From Yersinia intermedia (GTDB lineage: Bacteria > Pseudomonadota > Gammaproteobacteria > Enterobacterales > Enterobacteriaceae): a DNA stretch of 64,000 nt. Position numbers and translations under genes: made by a program. The notes beneath the pieces are model-generated. The model was not told the origin of the DNA. It saw only the letters and a program-made list of their open reading frames with translations, and searched no databases. The stretch spans positions 1,054,001 to 1,118,000 of the forward strand of contig NZ_LR134116.1 in the NCBI RefSeq assembly GCF_900635455.1, read 5' to 3'. This document shows, piece by piece, positions 1 to 8,958 of this stretch. Within the stretch, counting starts at the first letter, position 1. Each line of letters begins with the position of its first letter.

Positions 1-1
1 C

Positions 2-199
2 CGATTACATGTTTATTTTGAGCCTTTCGCCGATCCATTGATATTACCGCGAGCAAATCGTCAGTCGGCATTGCAACAGACAGTGGATAGTTACGCCGCC
101 CGTCTGGAGCATTACAGTTTATTAGCGCCGCTCGATTGGTTTAATTTTTATGATTTTTGGCATTTAAACGATGAAAAGCCAAACCAAGGAAATCAGTGA
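2..199 (+). CDS. C-terminal end of an acyltransferase-like protein of the aryl polyene operon (5' truncated)
   Basis: An open frame enters from the left edge and stops just before the thioesterase start. It encodes about 65 residues, ending in the aromatic-rich tail DWFNFYDFWHLNDEKPNQGNQ minus the stop. A tail rich in WFNFYDFW is typical of LpxL/HtrB-like lysophospholipid acyltransferases. In aryl polyene clusters such an acyltransferase domain (ApeJ type, sometimes fused to a glycosyltransferase) sits directly before the thioesterase. The gene start is outside the window, so domain order cannot be checked. The assignment rests on the tail composition and on gene order. Confidence 0.55.
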   Translation, partial: RLHVYFEPFADPLILPRANRQSALQQTVDSYAARLEHYSLLAPLDWFNFYDFWHLNDEKPNQGNQ

Positions 200-200
200 C

Positions 201-629
201 ATGAATTTACCCGATGACCCGCGTTTTACAACCCGGATAGTTCACAATATCCCTTTTCATGATATTGACCCTATGGGGGTGGTGTGGCATGGCAATTATT
301 TCCGTTATTTTGAAATTGCTCGTGAGGCTTTATTGAACCAAATTGATTATGGTTACCGCGCGATGCAGGCGTCAGGCTATGTGTGGCCAATAGTTGATAC
401 GCGAGTGAAATACATTGCCCCGCTCGAATTTGAACAGCGTATTCATATTTGTGCCTCTATTGAAGAATATGAGAATCGCTTGCGTATCGGTTACCAAATT
501 TATGATGCGACCAGCGGGAAGCGCATGACAACGGGATACACCATTCAGGTTGCCGTTAAAGCATCCACGAAAGAAATGAGCTTTGTTTCACCACCGGTAC
601 TGCTGGAAAGAATGGGTATCGCCTCATGA
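201..629 (+). CDS. apeK: 4HBT-fold (YbgC-like) acyl thioesterase of the aryl polyene cluster
   Basis: About 142 residues with the hot-dog thioesterase signature HDIDPMGVVWHGNYFRYFE, in which the Asp of DPMGVVWH is the expected catalytic residue of YbgC/4-hydroxybenzoyl-CoA thioesterases. I chose the ATG at 201 over an upstream in-frame ATG at 171 because AAGGA lies about ten bases before it and the previous gene stops at 199. The inferred role is hydrolysis of acyl-thioesters (product release or editing) in polyene synthesis. Its stop overlaps the next start (ATGA at 626-629), which indicates translational coupling in the operon. Confidence 0.85.
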   Translation: MNLPDDPRFTTRIVHNIPFHDIDPMGVVWHGNYFRYFEIAREALLNQIDYGYRAMQASGYVWPIVDTRVKYIAPLEFEQRIHICASIEEYENRLRIGYQIYDATSGKRMTTGYTIQVAVKASTKEMSFVSPPVLLERMGIAS

Positions 630-1231
630 AATCGATATTCACCGTTCTCTTACTCTGTCTGAGCCTCAGCGCTCATGCGGTAACGCTGGCATCATTACAA
701 CAGCGATTTAGCGAACAACCGGTGTTGCGTGCCGAGTTTGAACAGCAGCGCAGTATTAGTGGAATGAATAAACCTTTAAAATCAAGTGGTAATCTGCTGA
801 TTTCACGTGATAAAGGGCTGTGGTGGTCACAGCAGCAGCCTTTCGTTCTGACACTGCTACTCGACGATAAGCGCATGGTACAAACCATGGCAGGCCAGCC
901 CGCACAGGTTATTACTGCTGACAGCAATCCGCAAATGTTCCAATTTAACCACTTATTAACGGCACTATTTCATGCTGATACGTCGATTTTGGAGCAGAAT
1001 TTTACCTTAGCCTTCACGGATAGTGGTCAGGATCGCTGGGTGTTAGTGCTCACTCCGAAAACGACGCCATTGGATAAACTATTTAAAAGCATCACGTTGC
1101 ACGGTCAATATTTTCTGGAAACTATCGATATTGAAGATATGCAGGGCGATGGGACCCACATCCGGTTTTTCAACCAATTAACTGAACCTAAGATACTGAG
1201 CCATGCCGAACAGCAGCTTTTTGCGCACTGA
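626..1231 (+). CDS. apeL: LolA-like outer-membrane lipoprotein carrier protein of the aryl polyene cluster
   Basis: 201 residues with a Sec signal peptide (MKSIFTVLLLCLSLSAHA) followed by a LolA-like fold: LASLQQRFSEQPVLRAEFEQ, then a GNLLISRDKGLWW stretch as in the LolA/YhdN-type beta sheet family. LolA relatives carry lipidated cargo across the periplasm. Here the cargo is inferred to be the polyene lipid or the adjacent lipoprotein rather than general lipoproteins. The gene overlaps both neighbours (4 bp with the thioesterase, 29 bp with the exporter). Confidence 0.8.
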   Translation: MKSIFTVLLLCLSLSAHAVTLASLQQRFSEQPVLRAEFEQQRSISGMNKPLKSSGNLLISRDKGLWWSQQQPFVLTLLLDDKRMVQTMAGQPAQVITADSNPQMFQFNHLLTALFHADTSILEQNFTLAFTDSGQDRWVLVLTPKTTPLDKLFKSITLHGQYFLETIDIEDMQGDGTHIRFFNQLTEPKILSHAEQQLFAH

Positions 1232-3536
1232 TTGCCACCGAAAACTGGCTATCGGCTGGTTATTTATCTGTTTGCTATTACTGGCAACATTACTCTGGCT
1301 GATCCCTCGTAGCCAGATTAATAGCAGTGTCTTGGCACTATTGCCCAAGCAGGAGTTGGCAGGCGTACCTGTCGAATTAACCGAAGGGTTTAATCAGCGC
1401 CTTGATCGCCAATTAGTGTGGCTGGTTAGCCCAGTAAAAGACCAATTGGCTCCGGTGAACTGGTGGTTGCAGCAGTTGCAGAAAATGCCCGCGCTGCATC
1501 AGGTCAGTGGTGAGATGACTGCTCAACGTTTACAGGAGTGGGGTGCCTTTTTCTTTCAGCACCGCAATGTATTGCTGGATGAAGCTACCCGCCTGCGATT
1601 AAGCCACGGCGGTGAGGCGCAGGCTCAGTGGATACTGGGGCAGGCGTATTCGGCATTTGCTGGTGTGAGTGGTAAAGAGTTGCAGTATGATCCCTTGCTG
1701 TTGGTGCGTGGCTCTCAATTGGCACAACAACAAAACAGTGGGGCGTTAAGTATCAATAAGGGCTGGCTGGTGGCGAAAGATAGCCAGGGCCGCCAATGGT
1801 ATTTAATTCACGGTGAATTACGCGCTTCATCTTATGATATGGCCAGCGCCCGTAGCACCGTTGAGTCATTGGCTGAATTAAAGCAGCAGCTTCAGCAGCG
1901 TTGGCCCGGTACTGAGGTCTTGGAGCGCGGCACGCTTTTTTACAGTAACTACGCGAGTCAGCAGGCTGAAAGTGATATCTCGACCATTGGTTTGATCTCC
2001 GTCGCCGGTGTATTCCTGCTGATATTGATAATGTTTAAGTCGCTATTGCCACTCGCCTTATGTCTTTTATCAATAACTATTGGGGCATTGGCTGGGGCGG
2101 TTGCCACGTTACTGGTCTTTGGCGAAGTCCATGTAATGACGCTGGTATTGAGTGCCAGTATCATTGGTATTTCAGCGGATTATACACTTTATTACCTGAC
2201 AGACCGCATGGCGCACGGTGGTCAAACGACTCCATTGGAGAGCTTGGCAAAACTCTTCCCTGCACTATCAATGGCGCTACTCACCACCGTAATTGCGTAT
2301 CTGATTCTGCTTATTGCACCTTTCCCTGGGTTGCAGCAATTGGCTGTTTTTGCGGCCGCAGGTCTAACTGCCGCCTGTATTACGGTGATGTGTTGGTATC
2401 CGATACTGGCTAAACGGTTGCCGGTGCGCCCGGTTCCCCGCATAAGGCTTATTCATCTGTGGCTAGACAGTTGGCAAAACAACCGAGTGTTGCGTTTAGG
2501 CTTGCCCGCCCTGATTATTATTTTGACTATCAGTGGGTTAGCTACATTACAAATTAATGACGATATCAGCGAGTTGCAGGCGATGCCGCGTGAGTTCCAG
2601 CAACAGGAACAGCGCATTGCGGCACTTACCGGTCAGCACAGCGACCAGAAATGGTTTGTTGTTTATGGTGATAATGCTGAGCAGGCATTGCAACGTCTGG
2701 AGCAGTTCTCTCCACAGCTATCACAGGCGAAAAAAGCTGGATGGATTGAAAGTTATCGTGTGTTGCCGTTGCCATCATTATTGCGGCAGCAGCAAAATCT
2801 GGCATTACTTGAGCAAACCGCGCCAGCCATTATCCACCAATTGCAACAGGCTGGTATTAGCGTTTCTCTGCCAGACTTGCCAGCACAAGGCAACCAGAAG
2901 ACATGGGTGACACCAGATCAATGGCTTGGCTCCGTGGTCAGTGAAGGCTGGCGGTTACTTTGGCTCTCATTACCTGATGGGCGCACGGCGATGTTGGTGC
3001 CGGTAATCGGTGTCAGTAATCCGGCGGCACTGCAACAGTTAGCGGAGTCCGTGCCAGGAGTGACTTGGGTTGACAGAAAAACAGAATTCAATACGCTATT
3101 TTCCCTTTACCGCGCCTATCTATCATGGTTGTTACTCATTGCCGTGGTTGCTATCGCTGTAGTCTATTGCTGGCGCCTAGGTCTGCGTCGCGGCCTATAT
3201 TGTGTGGCGCCGACGTTACTTTCATTGGGGATGGGGCTTGCGGTGCTTGCTCTTACCGGCCACTCGTTGAATCTCTTCTCGTTATTGGCATTAATATTGG
3301 TTTTGGGTATTGGCATCAATTATACCCTGTTCTTTACCAATCCCCGAGGGACGCCTGCCACGTCAATGTTTGCTATTTTTATGGCCGTGTTCACCACTCA
3401 ACTGACTTTCGGCATGCTGGTATTCAGCCACACCCAAGCCATTAGTAGCTTTGGCATTGTGCTGAGCAGTGGTGTATTTACAGCCTTTTTATTAGCGCCT
3501 TTGGCGCTGCCCAAGCCAAAAGGAGAGCGTGCGTGA
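1203..3536 (+). CDS. apeM: MMPL/RND-family inner-membrane exporter of the aryl polyene cluster
   Basis: 777 residues with the two-fold repeated architecture of MMPL lipid exporters: a short cytoplasmic N-terminus, TM1 (about residues 16-34), a long periplasmic loop, a block of five TMs (about 260-400), then a second TM1-loop-TM block repeating the plan. The motif GISADYTLYY in the first half has its counterpart GIGINYTLFF in the second; the Asp is the likely proton-relay residue and is Asn in the second copy. The start overlaps the LolA-like gene by 29 bp. Inferred role: export of the aryl polyene lipid towards the outer membrane together with the LolA-like carrier. Confidence 0.85.
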   Translation: MPNSSFLRTDCHRKLAIGWLFICLLLLATLLWLIPRSQINSSVLALLPKQELAGVPVELTEGFNQRLDRQLVWLVSPVKDQLAPVNWWLQQLQKMPALHQVSGEMTAQRLQEWGAFFFQHRNVLLDEATRLRLSHGGEAQAQWILGQAYSAFAGVSGKELQYDPLLLVRGSQLAQQQNSGALSINKGWLVAKDSQGRQWYLIHGELRASSYDMASARSTVESLAELKQQLQQRWPGTEVLERGTLFYSNYASQQAESDISTIGLISVAGVFLLILIMFKSLLPLALCLLSITIGALAGAVATLLVFGEVHVMTLVLSASIIGISADYTLYYLTDRMAHGGQTTPLESLAKLFPALSMALLTTVIAYLILLIAPFPGLQQLAVFAAAGLTAACITVMCWYPILAKRLPVRPVPRIRLIHLWLDSWQNNRVLRLGLPALIIILTISGLATLQINDDISELQAMPREFQQQEQRIAALTGQHSDQKWFVVYGDNAEQALQRLEQFSPQLSQAKKAGWIESYRVLPLPSLLRQQQNLALLEQTAPAIIHQLQQAGISVSLPDLPAQGNQKTWVTPDQWLGSVVSEGWRLLWLSLPDGRTAMLVPVIGVSNPAALQQLAESVPGVTWVDRKTEFNTLFSLYRAYLSWLLLIAVVAIAVVYCWRLGLRRGLYCVAPTLLSLGMGLAVLALTGHSLNLFSLLALILVLGIGINYTLFFTNPRGTPATSMFAIFMAVFTTQLTFGMLVFSHTQAISSFGIVLSSGVFTAFLLAPLALPKPKGERA

Positions 3537-4105
3537 ATTATAAACGCTGTGGGGTATTGCTAGTCTTAGCCTTATTGATGGTAGGGTGCGCCAGTTCGCC
3601 GGACCAAACGCAGCCTAAAGCCTGGCTTAAGCCTGGAGTGCGGGTCGCTTTGCCGCAACCAGTCTTGGCACAACCTATCAATCAGCAGCAATTACTGACC
3701 GCAACAGCACAGGGGAAGCAACAATCATTATTAGTGCTACTTCAGGCTGATGGGCAGCGCTTAACCTTGGTTGGGCTGTCGCCGCTTGGCATCCGCTTAT
3801 TCAAGGTTTCCTATGACCAGCAAGGTATTCATTTAGAACAAACTATGAAAATTGTTGGATTACCTCCAGCAAATCAGGTTCTTGCCGATATTATGTTGAG
3901 TTATTGGCCCATCACGTCATGGCGTCCGTTATTACCCGAAAATTGGCGGCTGGTAGATGAAGGGGATAAACGCAGACTCTATGATGATAAAAACCAAATA
4001 GTGACGGAGATTAGCTACCAGATATCAGGTAGTACCCGTAAACCAATTACTATTGAGCAATTTGTCTTTCACTACCGTATTACTATCCAGAATGTGGAGG
4101 ACTAA
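3533..4105 (+). CDS. apeN: DUF3261-type lipoprotein of the aryl polyene cluster
   Basis: 190 residues starting at a GTG that overlaps the exporter stop (GTGA), with AGGAG upstream. The N-terminus is a lipoprotein signal with lipobox LMVGC at about residues 15-19, followed by ASSPD. The absence of Asp at +2 argues for outer-membrane sorting. The body is a predicted beta-rich domain (SLLVLLQADGQRLTLVGLSPLG). Lipoproteins of this family accompany aryl polyene exporters, but their function is not settled. The family name is recalled from cluster organisation, not searched. Confidence 0.7.
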   Translation: MNYKRCGVLLVLALLMVGCASSPDQTQPKAWLKPGVRVALPQPVLAQPINQQQLLTATAQGKQQSLLVLLQADGQRLTLVGLSPLGIRLFKVSYDQQGIHLEQTMKIVGLPPANQVLADIMLSYWPITSWRPLLPENWRLVDEGDKRRLYDDKNQIVTEISYQISGSTRKPITIEQFVFHYRITIQNVED

Positions 4106-4110
4106 TTGCG

Positions 4111-5295
4111 ATGGTCTATTTCTCTGCAGTTGGCATGGTTAATGCGTTAGGTAGCTCACTGTCTGAGGTGAGTGCGAGCCTTCGTGCCGGGCTGGCCCCC
4201 GGCATGGCACCCCAGCAAGGGTGGCTCTTGGGTGATTCGCCTATCTGGCTGGGGGCGGTGAATACTGAATTACCGGCCTTGCCCGAGCCACTTTTGCAGC
4301 ACAATAGCCGGAATAATCGCCTGTTGTTAGCGGCATTGTCGCAGATTCAACCTGAGGTTTCCGCATGCATCCTTCGCTATGGCGCATCACGGGTTGCTGT
4401 GATTATGGGAACCAGCACCTCAGGTATTTTTGAGGGGGAGCGGGCAGTTAGAGAATATATGCCCGGTTCTGGTGATGTTGCCGGGCAGTTTCCGCCAGAG
4501 TATCACTATCAACAGCAGGAGTTAGGTGATCCTAGCATCTTCCTCTCCCGTTATTTGGGGCTGAATGGCCCAAGTTATACCGTGTCCACGGCTTGTTCTT
4601 CCAGTGTACGGGCGATTATCAGCGGTAAGCGTTTGATCGAGTCTGGAATGGTCGATGCGGCGATAGTCGGTGGCGCTGACAGTTTGTGCCGTATGCCAAT
4701 CAATGGTTTTAATAGTCTGGAGTCACTCTCGGCTGAGCGTTGTACCCCTTTTGCCGCCGGGCGCAAAGGGATCAACGTGGGGGAGGCCGCAGCGTTGATT
4801 TTATTGTCACGCGAGCCTTCACCTGTAGCACTACTCGGCGTGGGGGAGTCTTCCGATGCCTGGCATATGTCCGCCCCGCATCCTGAAGGGCATGGGGCGG
4901 AACAAGCTATCAGGATGGCGTTACGTCAGGCAGGATTGCAACCCGCTGATGTGGGCTATATCAATCTGCATGGCACGGCGACGCGGTTAAATGATCAGAT
5001 AGAAGCGCTGGTTGTGAATAGAGTCTTTGGTCATCAGACACCTTGCAGTTCAACTAAACATCTTACCGGGCATACGTTGGGGGCTGCTGGGGCCACAGAG
5101 GCAGCGCTTAGCTGGCTGATGTTGAGCCGGACTTTACCCTCACCAGTACAAGATTTTTCTCATAGTGCTTGGGATGCAACTTTGGCCGAGATTAATTTGG
5201 TCACCAAACCGGAAGTACTTAAAACCCCGGTTATTTTGTCGAACTCATTCGCTTTTGGTGGCAACAACGCTTGTGTGATATTAGGAGCCGGCTGA
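4111..5295 (+). CDS. apeO: Beta-ketoacyl-ACP synthase (ketosynthase, ApeO-type)
   Basis: 394 residues of thiolase-fold ketosynthase. The active-site Cys is in YTVSTACSSS (about residue 163), the first catalytic His in NLHGTATRLND and the second in STKHLTGHTLGAAGATEAAL, so the Cys-His-His triad is complete. It lies five bases after the lipoprotein gene. In characterised aryl polyene systems ketosynthases with malonyl-ACP extend the 4-hydroxybenzoyl-type starter. This copy and the downstream one are about equally long but clearly different in sequence, consistent with two functional KS subtypes or a heterodimer. Confidence 0.87.
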   Translation: MVYFSAVGMVNALGSSLSEVSASLRAGLAPGMAPQQGWLLGDSPIWLGAVNTELPALPEPLLQHNSRNNRLLLAALSQIQPEVSACILRYGASRVAVIMGTSTSGIFEGERAVREYMPGSGDVAGQFPPEYHYQQQELGDPSIFLSRYLGLNGPSYTVSTACSSSVRAIISGKRLIESGMVDAAIVGGADSLCRMPINGFNSLESLSAERCTPFAAGRKGINVGEAAALILLSREPSPVALLGVGESSDAWHMSAPHPEGHGAEQAIRMALRQAGLQPADVGYINLHGTATRLNDQIEALVVNRVFGHQTPCSSTKHLTGHTLGAAGATEAALSWLMLSRTLPSPVQDFSHSAWDATLAEINLVTKPEVLKTPVILSNSFAFGGNNACVILGAG

Positions 5296-5759
5296 TGGCG
5301 TATTCCGCTGAACATTACCTACCGCATCAATCACCAATGGTGATGCTGGATGACGTCCATAGCGTAGGGGAGGACGGGGCTGAATGCAGCGTCACGCTGA
5401 GTAAGGATGGGGTGCTTGCGCCTTTCCTCGATGCTCAGGGCTGCCTCCCCAACTGGTTTGCTATCGAATTAATGGCACAAACTATCGGCGTGTGGCGTGG
5501 CTGGCATGGCTTGGCACAAGCGATACCCCCCACGATAGGGATGCTACTTGGTGGGCGAGCTATCAGTTGTGAATTACCGGTATTTCCAGCGGGTAGCAAG
5601 CTTCAGGTTTGCGTCCAGTTAATCCTGCAAGATGAAAAAATTGGCAGTTTCGAGTGCTGTATCAACATGGCAGGAAAGCAGGTTGCTCGTGGTCGGTTAA
5701 ATACTTATCAACCAGATGCCGAAGAAATAAAAAAACTTACATTGGGGAAAGGCGCATGA
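5295..5759 (+). CDS. apeP: FabZ/FabA-like 3-hydroxyacyl-ACP dehydratase (ApeP-type)
   Basis: About 154 residues. The ATG at 5295 overlaps the ketosynthase stop (TGATG) and has TTAGGAG eight bases upstream, so it is preferred over an in-frame TTG at 5271. The start of the protein carries EHYLPHQSPMVMLDDV, where the His of PHQ is the catalytic His of hot-dog dehydratases. WFAIELMAQTIGVWRG supplies the acidic residue on the hot-dog helix. Role: dehydrates the beta-hydroxy intermediate each cycle to build the conjugated polyene. Stop and next start overlap (ATGA). Confidence 0.82.
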   Translation: MAYSAEHYLPHQSPMVMLDDVHSVGEDGAECSVTLSKDGVLAPFLDAQGCLPNWFAIELMAQTIGVWRGWHGLAQAIPPTIGMLLGGRAISCELPVFPAGSKLQVCVQLILQDEKIGSFECCINMAGKQVARGRLNTYQPDAEEIKKLTLGKGA

Positions 5760-6487
5760 AGCGTTCTATTTTAGTCACCGGGGCCAGCAAAGGGATAGGG
5801 CGAGCTATCGCACGCCGTCTGGCTGCGGATGGTTTTTTAGTGGTTGTGCATTATCACCAAGATCTTGCTGGCGGTGAAGCGACACTGGCTCAGATTATTG
5901 AGGCGGGTGGTGAAGGGCGCTTGATTTGTTTTGATATCAGCGACAGGCCGCAGTGTAAAGAGGTACTCGAGCAGGATATCGCCACTCATGGTGCCTACTA
6001 CGGCGTGGTGAATAATGCCGGTATCACACGTGATGGCGCATTCCCAGCATTGACGCAAGAGGATTGGGATGGCGTCATTCATACTAATCTGGACAGTTTC
6101 TATAATGTGTTGCACCCCTGCGTAATGCCGATGATTGGTTTACGTAACGGCGGGCGCATTATCGCACTTTCTTCGGTCTCTGGTGTGGTGGGAAATCGTG
6201 GTCAGGTGAATTACAGTGCGGCTAAAGCAGGGGTTATCGGGGCTTGTAAGGCTCTGGCGCTGGAGTTGGCTAAACGCAAGATTACCGTGAATTGTATTGC
6301 ACCTGGGTTGATTGATACTGGCATGATCAATATGGAGCCTATCGCGCTGCAAGAAGCCATGCGGATGATCCCACTTAAACGAATGGGAGAGGCCGAAGAG
6401 GTGGCTGGGTTAGCCAGTTACCTGATGTCAGATATTGCCGGTTATGTCACGCGTCAGGTGATCTCAATTAATGGAGGAATGGTATGA
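5756..6487 (+). CDS. apeQ: FabG-like 3-oxoacyl-ACP reductase (ApeQ-type)
   Basis: 243 residues of short-chain dehydrogenase. Nucleotide-binding TGASKGIGRAIA at residues 7-18, NNAG at about 85, the catalytic Ser in LSSVSGVVGN, and YSAAK (Tyr-Lys) at about 151. NADPH-dependent reduction of the beta-keto group is the expected reaction. It starts within the dehydratase stop (ATGA) and ends overlapping the next ketosynthase start (ATGA), with GGAGG shortly before the next ATG. This places it firmly in the polyene operon rather than as the housekeeping fabG. Confidence 0.87.
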   Translation: MKRSILVTGASKGIGRAIARRLAADGFLVVVHYHQDLAGGEATLAQIIEAGGEGRLICFDISDRPQCKEVLEQDIATHGAYYGVVNNAGITRDGAFPALTQEDWDGVIHTNLDSFYNVLHPCVMPMIGLRNGGRIIALSSVSGVVGNRGQVNYSAAKAGVIGACKALALELAKRKITVNCIAPGLIDTGMINMEPIALQEAMRMIPLKRMGEAEEVAGLASYLMSDIAGYVTRQVISINGGMV

Positions 6488-7731
6488 GCAGCAGGATGGT
6501 TGCCACCAATAGAGTTGTGATTACCGGAATGAGTGGAGTCACCGCCTTTGGCAATAACTGGGTGGATATTTCAGCACGTATTTATGCCGGTCAAAATGCG
6601 GTGCAATATATGCCGCAGTGGGAAGAGTATCAGGGGCTGAATACCCATTTAGGTGCGCCGATTGATGATTTTGTGGTGCCTGCACATTACACCCGTAAAC
6701 GAATTCGCTCGATGGGGCGGGTATCCTTGTTGGCCACCAGAGCCACTGAGCTGGCGCTAGAGCAAGCGGGTCTGATGGGGGAAGATGTACTTACCAATGG
6801 GGATACTGGGATTGCCTATGGCTCTTCTACCGGTAGCACTAAGCCGGTGAGTGAATTTGCCACGATGTTAACCGAAAAACACACCAACAATATTACCGGC
6901 ACGACCTATGTGCAAATGATGCCGCATACGGCAGCGGTGAATACCGGGTTATTTTTTGGTTTACGCGGGCGGGTTATTCCTACCTCAAGTGCTTGTACGT
7001 CAGGTAGTCAGGCAATTGGCTATGCCTATGAAGCAATCCGTCATGGCTACCAGAAAGTGATGGTTGCTGGTGGTGCAGAGGAACTGTGCCCTTCCGAGGC
7101 GGCAGTGTTTGATACCTTGTTTGCCACCAGCCAGCTAAATGATTCACCAAAATTATCGCCAAGGCCATTTGATCGCCAACGCGATGGTTTGGTCATTGGT
7201 GAAGGGGCGGGTACGTTGATTTTGGAAGAACTCGATCACGCCAAAGCACGTGGTGCCACTATTTATGGTGAAATCATCGGTTTTTATACTAATTGCGATG
7301 CCAGCCATATTACTCAACCGCAAAAAGAGACCATGCAAATCTGCATTGAAAAGGCGTTACTAAGCGCGGGCCTGGCTGCCGCTGATATTGGCTATATCAG
7401 TGCTCATGGTACCGCAACTGAACGCGGGGATATTGCCGAGAGTCAGGCTACCGCGGCTGTTTTTGGTAACCGGACCCCAATTTCCTCTTTGAAAAGTTAT
7501 TTTGGTCATACCTTAGGGGCTTGCGGTGCTCTTGAAGCCTGGATGAGTCTGGAGATGATGCGGGCCGGGCGTTTCGCACCAACCATTAATCTTACTGACC
7601 CTGATCCCGCCTGTGGTGACCTGGATTACCTGATGGGCGAGGGGCGTTATATTGATACCGAATTCTTCCAAACAAATAACTTTGCGTTTGGCGGTATTAA
7701 CACCTCATTGGTGATCCGCCGCTGGCCGTAA
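6484..7731 (+). CDS. apeR: FabF-like beta-ketoacyl-ACP synthase (ketosynthase, ApeR-type)
   Basis: 415 residues. Active-site Cys in IPTSSACTSGSQAIG (about residue 171), His in SAHGTATERGD and His in SLKSYFGHTLGACGALEA. The N-terminus RVVITGMSGVTAFGNNW is the usual KS start. A GGAGG ribosome site precedes the ATG, which overlaps the ketoreductase stop. As the last clearly recognisable gene of the operon it provides the second ketosynthase of the pathway. In aryl polyene clusters KS, DH and KR act iteratively on ACP-bound chains; the ACP genes expected for this are not in the window and should lie upstream. Confidence 0.87.
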   Translation: MSSRMVATNRVVITGMSGVTAFGNNWVDISARIYAGQNAVQYMPQWEEYQGLNTHLGAPIDDFVVPAHYTRKRIRSMGRVSLLATRATELALEQAGLMGEDVLTNGDTGIAYGSSTGSTKPVSEFATMLTEKHTNNITGTTYVQMMPHTAAVNTGLFFGLRGRVIPTSSACTSGSQAIGYAYEAIRHGYQKVMVAGGAEELCPSEAAVFDTLFATSQLNDSPKLSPRPFDRQRDGLVIGEGAGTLILEELDHAKARGATIYGEIIGFYTNCDASHITQPQKETMQICIEKALLSAGLAAADIGYISAHGTATERGDIAESQATAAVFGNRTPISSLKSYFGHTLGACGALEAWMSLEMMRAGRFAPTINLTDPDPACGDLDYLMGEGRYIDTEFFQTNNFAFGGINTSLVIRRWP

Positions 7732-7737
7732 CCGCCA

Positions 7738-7929
7738 TTGGTTTCCTTATTGACCAACGCTGCTAATCTGGCCCGTAACATGTTAGCGCAGGAATTACGC
7801 TTGAGTGCTGACGATATGGCACTCAAGCGTCGCTGGATCGCGGTGAGCGATGAGCCAGCCCTGAAGGCTCGGCACCAGGATGGGATTAAGCGTGGTTTAA
7901 TCCTTCATCTGAGCCATCTACCTCTGTGA
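7738..7929 (+). CDS. Small ORF of uncertain reality after the polyene operon
   Basis: A possible 63-residue protein with a TTG start and no clear ribosome site, six bases after the ketosynthase stop. The sequence is Ala/Leu-rich at the start (NAANLARNMLAQELRLSADDMALKRRW) and then basic, and I recognise no family. A perfect 11-bp inverted repeat and a second weaker stem fall inside it, so the stretch may instead be structured 3' untranslated RNA of the operon. It is listed because it directly follows the operon in the same direction. Confidence 0.25.
   Translation: MVSLLTNAANLARNMLAQELRLSADDMALKRRWIAVSDEPALKARHQDGIKRGLILHLSHLPL
7798..7829. repeat. Perfect 11-bp inverted repeat after the polyene operon
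   Basis: Arms CGCTTGAGTGC (7798-7808) and GCACTCAAGCG (7819-7829) are exact reverse complements around a 10-base loop. A weaker stem GGATTAA/TTAATCC follows near 7883-7904. Neither is followed by a T-run, so this is not a standard intrinsic terminator. An mRNA 3' stabilising hairpin or a protein-binding palindrome are both possible. Confidence 0.6.
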
Positions 7930-7950
7930 CTGGCTTCAAAAAGTAGGGGA

Positions 7951-8853
7951 TTATTTGGCAGGGAACATTTGTGTCAGGCGTTCATTGATAAAATCAATAA
8001 AACAACGCAGCCGGTTACTGACAGCCTGATCACTGTAATACACCGCATTAATAGGCATAACAACGGGCAGAGTATGTTCCACCAGTAGCGGCACTAAGTC
8101 CCCACGTTGTAGATCGCGCCTGATCATGAAATCGGATAAGCAAGCAATGCCATTCCCCTCAAGGCAAAGGCGGCGTTGCGTCTCCCCATTATTTGACGTT
8201 AAATCTGAATTTATTTCATAAAGTTGCCCATCTGCACCTGCGAGCGGCCAACGATTTAACACTGGTAAATCATTGAACCCCAGACATAAATGATGCTGTA
8301 AATCCGCCACCGTTTGCGGTGTGCCATGCTGCTCCAGGTAGGCCGGTGAGGCCAGAATATGGCGGTAACTGGTCATCAGCTTTCTGGCACGTAAGGTGGA
8401 GTCCTGTAACGTGCCCACCCTGATGGCAATATCAACTTTTCGCTCAATCAGGTTAATAAAGGTCTCCGACGAAACCAGTGATAATGTCACCAATGGATAA
8501 CGCTGACGAAACTCCGCCATCAGCGGAGCCAGAATGTGCAACACCACTGGAGTCGAAGCATCAATACGCAGCAATCCTTTGGGATTTAACTGATTATCGA
8601 GTATCTCGTTTTCCGCCGTGGCCATTTCACGCAGAATATTTTGCACTCGCCGAAAATAGTGTTCGCCTTCTTGCGTCAGGCTGATTTGCCGGGTTGTACG
8701 ATTTAGCAGCGTCACCCCCAGCTTGCCTTCGAGTTTTTTTACTGTGCGGCTGACCACTGAATTAGCTTGATCCAGTTGCTCTGCCGCACGGCTAAAACTG
8801 CCACATTCCACCACGGTAACAAAAGTAATCAGTTCATCTGAATGCGCTTTCAT
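7951..8853 (-). CDS. yafC: LysR-family transcriptional regulator YafC
   Basis: 300 residues. The N-terminal winged HTH ([21 protein letters not shown] then [24 protein letters not shown]) is followed by the LysR substrate-binding domain starting near residue 90 ([21 protein letters not shown]). The sequence closely resembles my memory of E. coli YafC, and the location next to yafD agrees. It is divergent from an MFS efflux gene with a 105-bp shared intergenic region, so control of that transporter is a reasonable inference. The inducer is unknown. Confidence 0.85.
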   Translation of the reverse strand: MKAHSDELITFVTVVECGSFSRAAEQLDQANSVVSRTVKKLEGKLGVTLLNRTTRQISLTQEGEHYFRRVQNILREMATAENEILDNQLNPKGLLRIDASTPVVLHILAPLMAEFRQRYPLVTLSLVSSETFINLIERKVDIAIRVGTLQDSTLRARKLMTSYRHILASPAYLEQHGTPQTVADLQHHLCLGFNDLPVLNRWPLAGADGQLYEINSDLTSNNGETQRRLCLEGNGIACLSDFMIRRDLQRGDLVPLLVEHTLPVVMPINAVYYSDQAVSNRLRCFIDFINERLTQMFPAK

Positions 8854-8958
8854 TGTTGCTACTCCAGCAAAAATATTTTGATATTTTGAGCATTTTTGTT
8901 ATTTAACCATAGGGACATAATAGCCGCTATCAAATTGACCCCTATTTCTGGAGTAATT

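Noticed and set aside
2060..2413. Alternative plus-strand frame within the exporter gene
   Set aside because: It lies inside the MMPL coding sequence in another frame, with no ribosome site or recognisable domain.
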